DNA of 32,396 nt from Bacillota bacterium (GTDB lineage: Bacteria; Bacillota; Clostridia; Clostridiales; Caloramatoraceae). The stretch's first letter is position 1; every line of letters starts with the position of its first letter. This document shows positions 1 to 8,011 of this stretch, piece after piece. The translations under genes were made by a program, and so were the position numbers. A model generated the notes under the pieces. That model saw nothing but the letters and a program-made list of their open reading frames with translations. It was not told the origin of the DNA and searched no databases. The stretch spans positions 1-32,396 of the forward strand of contig JAEZLD010000085.1 of assembly GCA_023415335.1 (NCBI GenBank). The letters run 5' to 3'.

Positions 1-140
1 CCTGCCGGGACATGTGCAGCACCCTTGGAGGGATAACCCAGAGTACAGCATCCAGGTATTGCAGTGAGGGCCTGAAGCTGTTGGAGGGGGAAGAGTATCG
101 GCATATTGTGGAGGATTTTTTGAGGGCTTGTGAAGCTTAG
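1..140 (+). CDS. 3' end of an unidentified gene (partial)
   Basis: An open frame enters from the left edge (first full codon at base 3) and runs 45 codons to a TAG at 138-140. The visible C-terminus contains STLGGITQSTASRYCSEG, then an acidic amphipathic tail ending FLRACEA. I do not recognise the family. The GGIT followed by GLKLLE faintly recalls the C-terminal region of pyrroline-5-carboxylate reductase/ComER proteins, but the spacing is wrong and I do not assert it. Codon use looks like the neighbours (AGG, CTG, GAG), so it is probably a real gene end rather than a chance frame. Confidence 0.45.
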   Translation, partial: CRDMCSTLGGITQSTASRYCSEGLKLLEGEEYRHIVEDFLRACEA

Positions 141-390
141 AGAAAACTAACAATAATTTATAATGATATATGGAAGGTCTTAATAAAATAGTCTATTTTG
201 TGGACAAGCACGGTTAAATAAGTGGTTGTAAATGAAGGAGGGGTGATGGTTGGGGAAACAAAGGTGAAGAAGTATTACAATAGTATAATTCTACAATAAA
301 TAGCTTAACCCTCCCTAACTCCCTCAAAAGGCTTAACCGTCCCTGATCAACTGATGGACTGATTAATCCATGTTAAAATGCATGTTAATA
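141..390. other. Intergenic region with repeat copies and a possible 17-codon ORF
   Basis: Between the unidentified gene end and the 3' end of ftsH. A good ribosome-binding site (AAGGAGGGG, about 235-243) precedes ATG at 246, but the frame is only 17 codons (246-299, MVGETKVKKYYNSIILQ). It could be a leader peptide or the stub of a lost gene. Bases 303-345 carry one degenerate and one exact copy of the TTAACCGTCCCT repeat described separately. No convincing terminator for either flanking gene is visible. Confidence 0.35.
331..345 (-). repeat. CAGGGACGGTTAAGC repeat copy downstream of ftsH
   Basis: Reads CAGGGACGGTTAAGC on the minus strand. A degenerate copy (AGGGAGGGTTAAGC on the minus strand) lies at 303-316. 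The same core occurs twice just downstream of lysA and once inside lysA, always in the same orientation. Function unknown. Confidence 0.6.
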
Positions 391-2211
391 TTATGTTGTG
401 CTGTTCAGTATGTCCATAAATTCCTTCCCGGTTATAGTTTCCTTTTCTAAAAGATATTTTGCTAGCTGATGCAATTTATCCATGTTGTCATTGAGTATGG
501 ATGTAGCTTTCTCATGGGCTTCTCTTATTAGGGAGAGAACCTCTTGGTCAACCTTGGAGGAGGTCTCAGGAGAGCAGGCTAAGGACGCATCTCCTCCTAG
601 ATATTTGTTGGTTACGGTTTCTAGTGCCATCATATCAAATTTCTTGCTCATTCCTAAACGTGTTACCATAGATCTAGCCAGTTTGGTGGCCTGCTCAATA
701 TCGTTTGAAGCCCCGGAGGTGTATTTCCCAAACACTATCTCCTCGGCTGCACGCCCTCCGGTATAGGTGGCTAGCTTATTTATGGCTTGTTCTCTTGTTA
801 CAAGAAGTCGTTCTTCCTCGTCTATCTGCATGGTGTAGCCCAAAGCTCCAGAGGTACGTGGAATAATTGTTATTTTGTGTACGGGTGCAGAATCTTTTTG
901 AAGTGCTGCAACAAGCGCGTGCCCTATTTCATGGTAGGCTATTATTTCCTTCTCTTTTTGAGAAATTACGGCACCCTTGCGCTCATACCCTGCAATAATT
1001 ATCTCGACTGCTTCTTCCAGATCCTTTTGTGTTACCATATCCCGTCCCTTCTTTACTGCCCCTAATGCTGCTTCGTTTACTATATTAGCAAGCTCTGCAC
1101 CTGAAGCACCTGAAGTGGCTCTGGCTATAGCATTAAAATCTATATTGTCGGCCATCTTAACCCTATTCGCATGAACCCTTAGTATTGCTTCACGCCCTGC
1201 TAAATCCGGAAGTTCCACAGGGATCCTCCTGTCGAATCTGCCAGGCCGAAGAAGGGCCTTGTCAAGGCTCTCTGGTCTGTTGGTAGCGGCAAGAATGACA
1301 ACACCCTTTTTAGCATCAAAGCCATCCATCTCTGTCAGTAGTTGATTTAATGTTTGTTCTCTTTCATCATTTCCGGTTATTCCACCTGTATCGCGCTTTT
1401 TTCCAATAGTGTCTATTTCATCAATAAAAACAATGCATGGAGCTTTTTCTTTTGCCTGCCTGAACAGGTCTCTTACTTTTGCAGCCCCCATACCTACAAA
1501 CATTTGCACAAACTCTGCTCCGGAGATTGAAAAAAATGGCACATTAGCTTCTCCTGCAACAGCTTTTGCCAAGAGGGTTTTACCAGTCCCAGGAGGACCG
1601 ACTAAGAGTGCTCCTTTGGGCATTACGGCACCAATCCGCACATATTTTGATGGATTGTGGAGAAAGTCGACTATCTCCTTTAATGCTTCCTTTGCTTCAT
1701 CCTCTCCTGCAACATCGTTAAAAGTGATTCCTGTCTGGGCAGATATATATATTTTAGCATTGCTTTTCCCAAAGGACATGGAATTACCACCAAGTCTTTT
1801 CTGAATTCTTTTTGTCATGAACTGACCAAGCATATAGAATAAGGCTATTGGTAAAACAAATGAAACAAAGAATGTTATTAACGGAGAATCAAGCTCAGAG
1901 GTATATTTTGAAAACTGTACTCCTTGTGCATGAAGCCTGTTTACCAGATCCGGGTCGTTTAACAAAGCTGTGGAATAGGTTGTAGACCCTCCGTTTTCAT
2001 TTATTGCTTTGAATAAAACCCGTGTATCCTGTATTTCTACATGCGTAATCCTGCCTGCCTCTAGATCATTTAAAAAAGTGCTGTAGTCAACCTCACGAGT
2101 ATTCCCATCCATTATTTTTGGGAATACCAATACGTTCAGCAGGAGTATTATCAGTAGTGCGATAATATAATAATATAGGATGTGTTTTTTTTCATTTTTC
2201 TGTTCCTTCAT
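391..2211 (-). CDS. ftsH: ATP-dependent zinc metalloprotease FtsH
   Basis: Membrane-anchored AAA+ protease (606 aa) that extracts and degrades membrane and short-lived cytosolic proteins as a hexamer. Visible in order: TM segment about 10-30, extracytoplasmic domain about 31-108, second TM about 110-132, AAA module with Walker A GPPGTGKT (205-212), pore loop FVGMGA (238-243), Walker B VFIDEID (261-267) and second region of homology with arginine fingers ATNRP...RPGRFDRR (309-329), then the zinc site HEIGH (427-431). All catalytic residues are present. It is a short FtsH: the protein stops soon after the protease domain and lacks the long tail of many orthologues, so it may be a second, paralogous copy (inference). 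Start ATG at 2211 has an AGGAGG site just upstream. No operon partner; it faces the sortase gene divergently. Confidence 0.96.
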   Translation of the reverse strand: MKEQKNEKKHILYYYIIALLIILLLNVLVFPKIMDGNTREVDYSTFLNDLEAGRITHVEIQDTRVLFKAINENGGSTTYSTALLNDPDLVNRLHAQGVQFSKYTSELDSPLITFFVSFVLPIALFYMLGQFMTKRIQKRLGGNSMSFGKSNAKIYISAQTGITFNDVAGEDEAKEALKEIVDFLHNPSKYVRIGAVMPKGALLVGPPGTGKTLLAKAVAGEANVPFFSISGAEFVQMFVGMGAAKVRDLFRQAKEKAPCIVFIDEIDTIGKKRDTGGITGNDEREQTLNQLLTEMDGFDAKKGVVILAATNRPESLDKALLRPGRFDRRIPVELPDLAGREAILRVHANRVKMADNIDFNAIARATSGASGAELANIVNEAALGAVKKGRDMVTQKDLEEAVEIIIAGYERKGAVISQKEKEIIAYHEIGHALVAALQKDSAPVHKITIIPRTSGALGYTMQIDEEERLLVTREQAINKLATYTGGRAAEEIVFGKYTSGASNDIEQATKLARSMVTRLGMSKKFDMMALETVTNKYLGGDASLACSPETSSKVDQEVLSLIREAHEKATSILNDNMDKLHQLAKYLLEKETITGKEFMDILNSTT

Positions 2212-2363
2212 TACATCCTCCTAGAATATCCATATAAATAATTCCTCTATGATTATTATCTGGAGAAAATAAGATTTATATACTGTATAAGGACTGGAAA
2301 TTACATATTTATAATATATAGAGGGAAGGCTTGCATTAGTTTATGGTAATATAAGCGTATAGC

Positions 2364-2394
2364 TTGACAGAGGGGGAGATAATGTAGGTATAAT
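2364..2394 (+). promoter_or_regulatory. Probable sigma-A promoter for the sortase gene
   Basis: TTGACA (2364-2369) and TATAAT (2389-2394) are both consensus but separated by 19 bp, longer than the optimal 17. The predicted start lies about 25 bp before the sortase ATG, which has its own GGAGAG site. Confidence 0.55.
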
Positions 2395-2424
2395 ATTATA
2401 AGTAATAAATTAGGAGAGAGAAAA

Positions 2425-3255
2425 ATGGTTGCTTTTAATAAAAGGTATAGCCGGGATAAACATACAGTAAATGAAAAAAAAGGCAAAAAAAATATACTTA
2501 GTAATATACTTCTTGTGATATGCATAGTAGTATTTTGCTATTCTGCCTATATGCTTATAAAGAGTGGTTTGGATACATACAAGAGCAAAAAAGAAAATGA
2601 TAAGGTCGCAGACATTTTTTATGGCCCTATACAAACACCTACAACCACAAAGGAGCCAGAATTAACACCAACACCAACACCAGAACCAGAAACCTTAGAA
2701 CAGAAATTTGCCAGACTGACAGCTATAAATCCGGATATAAAGGCTTGGATTAATATTGCAAATACTAACATTGATTATGCAGTGGTACAAGCTTCGGATA
2801 ATGACTATTATCTTAGAAGAAGTATATATAAGAAATACAGCTACTCTGGAAGTATATTTATGGATTACAGGTGCAGCATATGGGATAAAGCTACCACCAA
2901 TGTTATCATATACGGCCATAATATGAAGGCGGATAATATGTTCCATCAACTGGAGAAATATAGGAAGAAAGACTTCTTTAATAATGAGAATAACATAATA
3001 ACCCTGTATACCTCAGAAGGGACAATTACTGCAAGAGTGTTCTCAGTATATATAACAGATACAGGCTTTAATTATCTTCAGACATCCTTTTCTAAATCGG
3101 AGGCATACAGGAATTATCTTGATTCAATAATTTCCAAGTCGTTGTTTACCTCTTCGGTAAATGTGTCTACTGACGATAGAATAATAACCCTATCAACATG
3201 TGACTATGATTTTGAAGATGCCCGTCTGGTAATACATGCAAAGATAATTCAATAG
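2425..3255 (+). CDS. Class B sortase (membrane-anchored transpeptidase)
   Basis: Cysteine transpeptidase (276 aa) that joins LPXTG-like surface proteins to cell wall or pilins. It has a cytosolic Lys/Arg-rich N-terminus, one TM segment (about 25-46), a Thr/Pro/Glu-rich spacer with TPTPTPEPE (about 70-90) that would cross the wall, then the sortase fold. The catalytic triad is visible: His165 in IYGHNM, Cys259 in TLSTC and Arg267 in DARLVI. The TLSTC followed by a YDF..AR segment is typical of class B. No obvious substrate with a sorting signal is encoded in the window, so it is a stand-alone sortase gene here. RBS GGAGAGAG precedes the ATG; a strong terminator follows. Confidence 0.92.
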   Translation: MVAFNKRYSRDKHTVNEKKGKKNILSNILLVICIVVFCYSAYMLIKSGLDTYKSKKENDKVADIFYGPIQTPTTTKEPELTPTPTPEPETLEQKFARLTAINPDIKAWINIANTNIDYAVVQASDNDYYLRRSIYKKYSYSGSIFMDYRCSIWDKATTNVIIYGHNMKADNMFHQLEKYRKKDFFNNENNIITLYTSEGTITARVFSVYITDTGFNYLQTSFSKSEAYRNYLDSIISKSLFTSSVNVSTDDRIITLSTCDYDFEDARLVIHAKIIQ

Positions 3256-3259
3256 AAAA

Positions 3260-3297
3260 AAATAATAAGGCACTGCAGCTGCAGTGCCTTATTATTT
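3260..3297. terminator. Bidirectional terminator: 38-bp perfect palindrome
   Basis: A perfect 19+19 bp dyad centred between 3278 and 3279 (core GGCACTGCAG/CTGCAGTGCC) flanked by A-rich and T-rich arms. It sits between the convergent sortase and lysA genes, so it can stop transcripts from both sides. Confidence 0.85.
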
Positions 3298-3344
3298 AAG
3301 ATATTTTATCCCAGACTCCTCAATAGTGAAAAATGTGAGATAAC

Positions 3345-3403
3345 AGCTTAACCGTCCCTGCCTCGCTTGCCTCTCTTGAGACAGATAGCTTAACCGTCCC
3401 TGG
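3345..3403 (-). repeat. Two CAGGGACGGTTAAGCT repeats downstream of lysA
   Basis: Two copies of CAGGGACGGTTAAGCT on the minus strand (3345-3360 and 3387-3402), 42 bp apart, between the palindromic terminator and the lysA stop. The intervening bases do not match each other. Same orientation as the copy beyond ftsH. Confidence 0.7.
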
Positions 3404-3415
3404 CCTCCCTGGACC

Positions 3416-4720
3416 CTAGATATCATTAGCCACCAGGTCCTCTAGGGTCTCACGACGGACTGCTACATAATCCTGTTTGTCCTTCAGCATTACAACCGGA
3501 GGCCTGGGGATGCGATTATAGTTGGAGGCCATGGAGTAGTTATAGGCTCCTGTGGTCAGCACAGCCACGGTGTCTCCACGCCGCGGATAGGGCAGGGTTA
3601 CATTTTCTTGAATTATGTCACCACTTTCGCAGCATCTGCCAACCACGGAGCAGTAGAAATCTGCCTTGTCCTTTGGTCTGTTGGCCAGCATTATGGTGTA
3701 TGAGGAGCCGTAAAGTGCAAACCTAGGGTTGTCGGTCATGCCACCATCAACTGACAGGTAGTTCTTATATCCAGGAATTGACTTAACCGTCCCTGCTGTG
3801 TACAGAGTCATGCCTGCATCAGCTACGATGCTCCTGCCAGGCTCCATAAGTATCCTTGGCAGCTTTATGGAAAGTTCTTGAGCTCTGTGCTTTATGGAGT
3901 CTGCTACCAGCCTTATATTCTGTGCAATGTCAATATAAGGGTCCTCCTCAAGGTATCTTACACCGTAGCCTCCTCCCAGGTCCAGCTCTTCTGTTTCATA
4001 GCCGAAGCTTTCCTTTACATGGGCTATAAAATCCAGCATTATGTCAGAGCCTCTAAGGAAGGTGTCTGAGTCAAATACCTGGGAGCCTATGTGGCAGTGG
4101 AAGCCGCATAGATGAATGTTTTTCAGTGACAGTGCATATGTAGTTATTTTTTCGGCTTGACCGGTTTCTATGGCAGTGCCAAATTTTGAGTCTACCTTGC
4201 CTGTGTTTACGGCCTCATAGGTGTGGGTGTCAATGCCTGGTGTCAGCCGCAGCATAACCTTCTGTACTATACCCTGGCATTCAGCCTCCTGCTGAATACT
4301 GTCTAACTCTTCTACGTTGTCCACCACAAAGCAGCCTATTCCATTCTTTATGGCAAATTCTATGTCATAGTCTGTTTTGTTGTTGCTGTGAAAATATGCT
4401 TTTTTCAGCTGGCAGCCTGCCTTAAGGGCTGAATAGATTTCTCCTATGGATACCACATCAAATCCCATGCCTTCCTCTGATACTATCTGGTACATCCTTT
4501 TGAAGGCTGCTGCTTTGCTGGCGTATAGCACAAGGGAATCTTCTCCAAAGCACTCCCTCATGGCGGAGGTATAGGTTCTGCAGTTTTGGCGTATACGTGC
4601 CTCATCCATCAGATATAGGGGGGTGCCATATTTTGCTGCCAGCTCCACTGTGTCAAAGCCGGCAAAGGAAAGATGGTTCTTTTCATTTATTGATATATTA
4701 TTACAAAGCATATTTCTCAC
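3416..4720 (-). CDS. lysA: Diaminopimelate decarboxylase
   Basis: PLP-dependent enzyme (434 aa) of the alanine-racemase-fold III group that decarboxylates meso-diaminopimelate to L-lysine, the last step of lysine synthesis. Visible: YASKA with the Schiff-base lysine (Lys69), the phosphate-binding glycine stretch LDLGGGYGVRY (about 248-258), MEPGRSIV, the conserved CCESGD near the C-terminus that completes the active site across the dimer, and GAYNYSMASNYN. Length is normal. It starts two bases after the lysC stop, so the two are co-transcribed and presumably co-regulated by the upstream lysine riboswitch. Oddity: the codons for AGTVK (3781-3795) form exactly the 15-mer repeat found downstream of this gene. 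Confidence 0.96.
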   Translation of the reverse strand: MRNMLCNNISINEKNHLSFAGFDTVELAAKYGTPLYLMDEARIRQNCRTYTSAMRECFGEDSLVLYASKAAAFKRMYQIVSEEGMGFDVVSIGEIYSALKAGCQLKKAYFHSNNKTDYDIEFAIKNGIGCFVVDNVEELDSIQQEAECQGIVQKVMLRLTPGIDTHTYEAVNTGKVDSKFGTAIETGQAEKITTYALSLKNIHLCGFHCHIGSQVFDSDTFLRGSDIMLDFIAHVKESFGYETEELDLGGGYGVRYLEEDPYIDIAQNIRLVADSIKHRAQELSIKLPRILMEPGRSIVADAGMTLYTAGTVKSIPGYKNYLSVDGGMTDNPRFALYGSSYTIMLANRPKDKADFYCSVVGRCCESGDIIQENVTLPYPRRGDTVAVLTTGAYNYSMASNYNRIPRPPVVMLKDKQDYVAVRRETLEDLVANDI

Positions 4721-4722
4721 CC

Positions 4723-6039
4723 TTACCTTACAAATTCTGAATAGATGGCGTTTAGGGTAGTTGTGTAGTCTTTGTCATCTACCCCTACTATTATGTTCAT
4801 CTCGCTGGAGCCCTGGTCTATGAGCTTTATGTTTACGTTGCTTTTAGCGATGGAGGTGAATATCCTGCTAGCAGTACCCTTGGCGTTTACCATCTCCCTG
4901 CCTACTACAGCTATGAGTGCAAGACCACTTTCTACCGTAACCGAATCCGCATGCACGGCTTCATATATGCTGGATATTACGGAATCCTTAACCTCATCCA
5001 GCTCATGGGTGTTTATAATTACCGACATAGTGTCAATGCCTGTAGGCAGGTGCTCAAAAGATAAATGGTGCTTCTCCAGTACCTCTAGCACCCTTCGGCC
5101 AAAGCCATATTCGGAGTTCATCATTTCCTTTTCAATGGAGAGTGTTGAAAAGCCCACCCTGCCTGCAATACCTGTTATCACGCAGGTGCCTTTTCTGGAC
5201 AGGGCATAGGATACAATCATGGTGCCTGGGTCCTCAGGTGAATTGGTATTCCTTATGTTTATAGGTATACGTGCCTGACGTACAGGGAATATAGCCTCAT
5301 CGTGCATTACAGTGGCCCCCATATAGGCAAGCTCCCTGAGCTCACTGTAGGTTATGGTATCTATTACCTTAGGGTTTTCTACATATCGGGGGTCAGCCAT
5401 TAGCATTCCTGATACGTCAGTCCAGTTTTCATATATATCAGCATTTACCGAGCGGGCTATTATAGAGCCTGTAATGTCGGAGCCTCCTCTTGAGAAGGTT
5501 TTTATGCTTCCATCAGGCATAGAGCCATAAAAGCCAGGAATTACTGCCCTTTCGTGTTCCTTCAGCAGCTGGGAAGCCTTTGTATAGGTTTTTTCTCCGT
5601 CAAAAGCCCCATTTTCATCAAAAAATATGCAGTCCTTTGCGTCCATAAAATCATAGCCAAGATATTTAGAGAGTATAAGGGAGTTTAAGTATTCTCCCCT
5701 GCTGGCTGCATAGTCTGCTGTGGCACCGGATTCTATCCTTTGTCTCACGTCCTCCAGCTCTTCCGATAAGGATAGGTCCAGCAGAAGGTCGTTTATAATC
5801 CCATTATACCTTTCCTCTATTTTACTGAATTCCTCTCTTATGGGCATTCCCTGGGAGGATAGAGCCTGGCAGTGGTATAGCATATCTGTGATTTTTTCAT
5901 CCCCGGGGAACCTTTTGCCTGGGGCTGATGCAACTACGTACCTTCTTGAGGGCTGACTGGTTATTATATCCTTTACCTTGCGGAACTGTTCCCCATCGGA
6001 CAGGGAGCTGCCTCCGAATTTCAACACCTTATTTACCAT
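4723..6039 (-). CDS. lysC: Aspartate kinase
   Basis: Phosphorylates L-aspartate to 4-phospho-aspartate, the committed step to lysine, threonine, methionine and diaminopimelate for peptidoglycan. Monofunctional, 438 aa. The N-terminus KFGGSSLSDGEQF carries the KFGG(S/T)S nucleotide-binding motif; SRGGSDITGS (about 184-193) and the WTDVSG aspartate/ATP-binding segment follow; two ACT domains fill the C-terminal third (about 305-438), the site of amino-acid feedback. Length and layout fit the class that lacks a homoserine-dehydrogenase fusion. First gene of lysC-lysA; its expression is predicted to be shut off by lysine through the L-box element upstream. Confidence 0.95.
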   Translation of the reverse strand: MVNKVLKFGGSSLSDGEQFRKVKDIITSQPSRRYVVASAPGKRFPGDEKITDMLYHCQALSSQGMPIREEFSKIEERYNGIINDLLLDLSLSEELEDVRQRIESGATADYAASRGEYLNSLILSKYLGYDFMDAKDCIFFDENGAFDGEKTYTKASQLLKEHERAVIPGFYGSMPDGSIKTFSRGGSDITGSIIARSVNADIYENWTDVSGMLMADPRYVENPKVIDTITYSELRELAYMGATVMHDEAIFPVRQARIPINIRNTNSPEDPGTMIVSYALSRKGTCVITGIAGRVGFSTLSIEKEMMNSEYGFGRRVLEVLEKHHLSFEHLPTGIDTMSVIINTHELDEVKDSVISSIYEAVHADSVTVESGLALIAVVGREMVNAKGTASRIFTSIAKSNVNIKLIDQGSSEMNIIVGVDDKDYTTTLNAIYSEFVR

Positions 6040-6126
6040 GATTAATTACACCTCGTTGTTATTTTATTAGATTAATTTTTCTGCAGCATAAGTTTATGTG
6101 ATCTCTATGGATGCTTTAAAAAGAGT

Positions 6127-6172
6127 ATAAAAATAAAAAAGTGCTGTAATAAGCATTATCTTATTACAGCAT
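6127..6172 (-). terminator. Riboswitch-controlled intrinsic terminator
   Basis: On the minus strand a 12-bp stem (arms 6160-6171 and 6142-6153, six-base loop) is followed by a T-rich run (CTTTTTTATTTTT). It lies between the lysine aptamer and lysC. The 5' arm plus loop holds AATAAGATA (6157-6165), complementary to TATCTTATT (6196-6204) at the 3' edge of the aptamer, giving a perfect 9-bp antiterminator. Confidence 0.9.
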
Positions 6173-6197
6173 TTATATCCATAAACATGCATAAAAA

Positions 6198-6364
6198 TAA
6201 GATAGCTCTCCGCATATGCTGCGACAGCAGGACAAATCTTGTTTTGTACTGCCAGACCAGCCTTCCGCCTCAGCTGTCTTCGGCACCTGCACCTTTCCTG
6301 ACTAAAACGCCCTGCGAAGGCTGTGTATAGCCATTATTCATTGCATAGTGCACCTCTATCGTAA
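6198..6364 (-). ncRNA. Lysine riboswitch (L box)
   Basis: The minus strand carries the L-box conserved blocks in order: GATAGAGGTGC at the 5' side of P1, GGTGCAGGTGCCGAAG in the middle, GGCTGGTCTGGCAGTACA, CCTGCTGTCGC, and GGAGAGCTATC closing P1. These match the pattern I know from Bacillus lysC leaders block by block. Lysine binding should stabilise P1, free the terminator's 5' arm and stop transcription before lysC; without lysine the antiterminator forms. Confidence 0.93.
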
Positions 6365-6386
6365 ATATTTATTCAGCTTTCTACAA

Positions 6387-6415
6387 AATATATCATACTA
6401 GCTTAACGTTGTCAA
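6387..6415 (-). promoter_or_regulatory. Sigma-A promoter of the lysC-lysA operon
   Basis: On the minus strand, TTGACA (6410-6415) and TATATT (6387-6392) with an optimal 17-bp spacer. Transcription would start about 15-20 bp before the riboswitch. Confidence 0.85.
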
Positions 6416-6484
6416 TGCTGCGAACAAGGGACTTGCGTCCTGGGCTAGAACCCTATGGAAATTATGTCTCATATGTGGTAATTT

Positions 6485-6505
6485 AATATTAACGATTATA
6501 CAAAA
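6485..6505 (+). promoter_or_regulatory. Shared upstream motif (exoA copy)
   Basis: AATATTA-A-CGATTATACAAAA directly before the exoA ribosome-binding site. The same 21 bases with one mismatch (A to T at the eighth position) occur at 22696-22716 upstream of the HD-domain gene. Possible promoter or operator element; function not known. Confidence 0.4.
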
Positions 6506-6518
6506 GGAGGAGGCTTAT

Positions 6519-7274
6519 ATGAAGCTTATTTCATGGAATGTTAACGGACTAAGGGCCTGTGTAGGCAAAGGCTTTATGGATTTTTTCAAGGAAGCTGATG
6601 CTGATATATTTTGTTTGCAGGAAACCAAGCTGCAGGAGGGACAGATAAAGCTGGAAACCGAAGGGTACCATCAATACTGGAACTATGCTGAAAAGAAGGG
6701 CTATTCGGGTACTGCAATATTTTCAAAAATGGAACCACTTAATGTTACTTATGGTATTGACATGGAAGAGCACGATAAGGAGGGAAGGGTGATAACCCTT
6801 GAGTTTGATGACTTTTATATGGTCACCGTGTATACTCCTAACTCCCAGAATGAGCTGGCAAGGCTTGATTATAGGATGAAGTGGGAGGATGACTTCAGGG
6901 CATATCTTAAGTTCCTGGATGAAAAAAAGCCTGTTATAATGTGTGGGGATTTAAATGTTGCACACAAGGAGATTGATCTAAAGAATCCCGCAACCAACAG
7001 GAAAAATGCAGGCTTCACCGATGAGGAGCGTTCTAAGTTTACGGAGTTTTTGGAAAGTGGTTTTATTGATAGCTATAGATTTTTCTACCCTGACACTACA
7101 GGGGTATACTCCTGGTGGAGCTACAGGTTTAATGCAAGAGCCAACAACGCAGGATGGCGTATTGACTATTTCTGCGTATCGGAAAGGCTTAAGGATAAGC
7201 TTCAGGGTGCTCATATCCACACGGATATAACTGGCTCTGACCACTGCCCGGTGGAGCTTACCATAGGATTGTAA
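6519..7274 (+). CDS. xth: Exodeoxyribonuclease III (AP endonuclease)
   Basis: Metal-dependent 3'-5' exonuclease and apurinic/apyrimidinic endonuclease of base-excision repair (251 aa, EEP superfamily, cytosolic). The start MKLISWNVNGLRA and the metal-site glutamate in CLQETK (residues about 31-36) are canonical. GDLNVAH supplies the catalytic Asp/Asn pair, and the C-terminal GSDHCPVEL supplies the Asp-His pair. The RVDYF-type segment appears as WRIDYFCVS. Full length, Bacillus ExoA type. ATG at 6519 is preceded by AAGGAGGAGG. Appears monocistronic: a strong hairpin terminator follows and the lysC promoter reads away from it. Confidence 0.96.
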   Translation: MKLISWNVNGLRACVGKGFMDFFKEADADIFCLQETKLQEGQIKLETEGYHQYWNYAEKKGYSGTAIFSKMEPLNVTYGIDMEEHDKEGRVITLEFDDFYMVTVYTPNSQNELARLDYRMKWEDDFRAYLKFLDEKKPVIMCGDLNVAHKEIDLKNPATNRKNAGFTDEERSKFTEFLESGFIDSYRFFYPDTTGVYSWWSYRFNARANNAGWRIDYFCVSERLKDKLQGAHIHTDITGSDHCPVELTIGL

Positions 7275-7293
7275 AGCAGTATGTAAATATATA

Positions 7294-7322
7294 AAAAGGC
7301 ATCCTTCGGGATGCTTTTTTTG
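7294..7322 (+). terminator. Intrinsic terminator after exoA
   Basis: AAAAGGCATCC, a TTCG tetraloop, GGATGC, then seven T residues. Textbook rho-independent terminator. Confidence 0.92.
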
Positions 7323-7373
7323 GCCCTAGTCTCATCTATTTGGTAATATACCATGTCCACAGATATGGAATGG

Positions 7374-7402
7374 TTGAAGTGATTATATTTATTACATATA
7401 AT
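7374..7402 (+). promoter_or_regulatory. Sigma-A promoter of the msrA gene run
   Basis: TTGAAG (7374-7379), 17-bp spacer, TATAAT (7397-7402). The predicted start is about 30 bp before the msrA ATG, which has AGGAGG at 7428-7433. A small dyad (CCAT...ATGG, 7351-7368) lies just upstream. Confidence 0.75.
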
Positions 7403-7439
7403 AAGCTTAGATGATATTAGACAATTAGGAGGATCTGTA

Positions 7440-7997
7440 ATGGAAAACGCTGATAAATATAAAAAGGCTATATTTGCAGGAGGATGCTTCTGGTGCATGG
7501 TATCCCCCTTTGATGCTTTAGATGGGGTCATAGAAGTCAAATCCGGATATACAGGAGGGTATGCAGAGAACCCATCATATAAGGAGGTTAAGACACAGAA
7601 GACAGGGCATTTCGAGGCTGTATGCATAACCTATGACCCGGAGAGGATAACCTACAATAGACTGCTCCAAGCCTACTGGAGGCAGATAGATCCTACAGAT
7701 GGGGGTGGCCAGTTCCAGGATCGTGGGCCTTCTTATAGGACGGCCATATTTTACACCTCTGAACAGCAGAAAAAGGAGGCAGAGGAGTCAAAGAGACAGC
7801 TTGATGAATCAGGCAGGTTTGACAAAAAAGTCATAACACCCATTCTTCCTGCAGGGAGGTTCTATGATGCAGAGGAATACCACCAGGATTTTTATAAGAA
7901 AAGCCCTATGGAATATAAAAAGGACAGAAGCGTATCCGGAAGGGATGAATACATAAAAAAGTACTGGGGAGAGGAATATTACGATATATTTGATTAA
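7440..7997 (+). CDS. msrA: Peptide-methionine (S)-S-oxide reductase
   Basis: Reduces the S-epimer of methionine sulfoxide in proteins and free methionine (185 aa). The signature GGCFWC is at residues 14-19, with catalytic Cys16; the second Cys19 replaces the more usual Gly/Ala. Other family blocks are present: SGYTGG, NPSYKEV, TGHFEAV, WRQIDPTDGGGQFQDRGPSYR and EEYHQDF. No MsrB domain is fused and no msrB lies nearby. Probable first gene of a co-directional run; only 14 bp separate it from the D-serine dehydratase gene. Its presence fits oxidative repair in an anaerobe. Confidence 0.95.
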   Translation: MENADKYKKAIFAGGCFWCMVSPFDALDGVIEVKSGYTGGYAENPSYKEVKTQKTGHFEAVCITYDPERITYNRLLQAYWRQIDPTDGGGQFQDRGPSYRTAIFYTSEQQKKEAEESKRQLDESGRFDKKVITPILPAGRFYDAEEYHQDFYKKSPMEYKKDRSVSGRDEYIKKYWGEEYYDIFD

Positions 7998-8011
7998 AAG
8001 GGGATAGGCGT

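Noticed and set aside
1..140. Assignment of the left-edge fragment to pyrroline-5-carboxylate reductase/ComER
   Set aside because: The GGIT and GLKLLE pieces are too far apart for that family, and only 45 residues are visible.
6421..6480. Small hairpin (GGAC-TTGC-GTCC) and CTAGAACCC stretch between lysC promoter and exoA, considered as a preQ1- or guanidine-type riboswitch
   Set aside because: Only a short stem matches; the conserved cores of those riboswitches are absent, and exoA is not a typical target.
6475..6500. Sigma-D (flagellar) type promoter before exoA
   Set aside because: The HD-gene copy of the shared motif has a TAAA 15 bp upstream, but the exoA copy has GTGG there, so the pattern does not hold.
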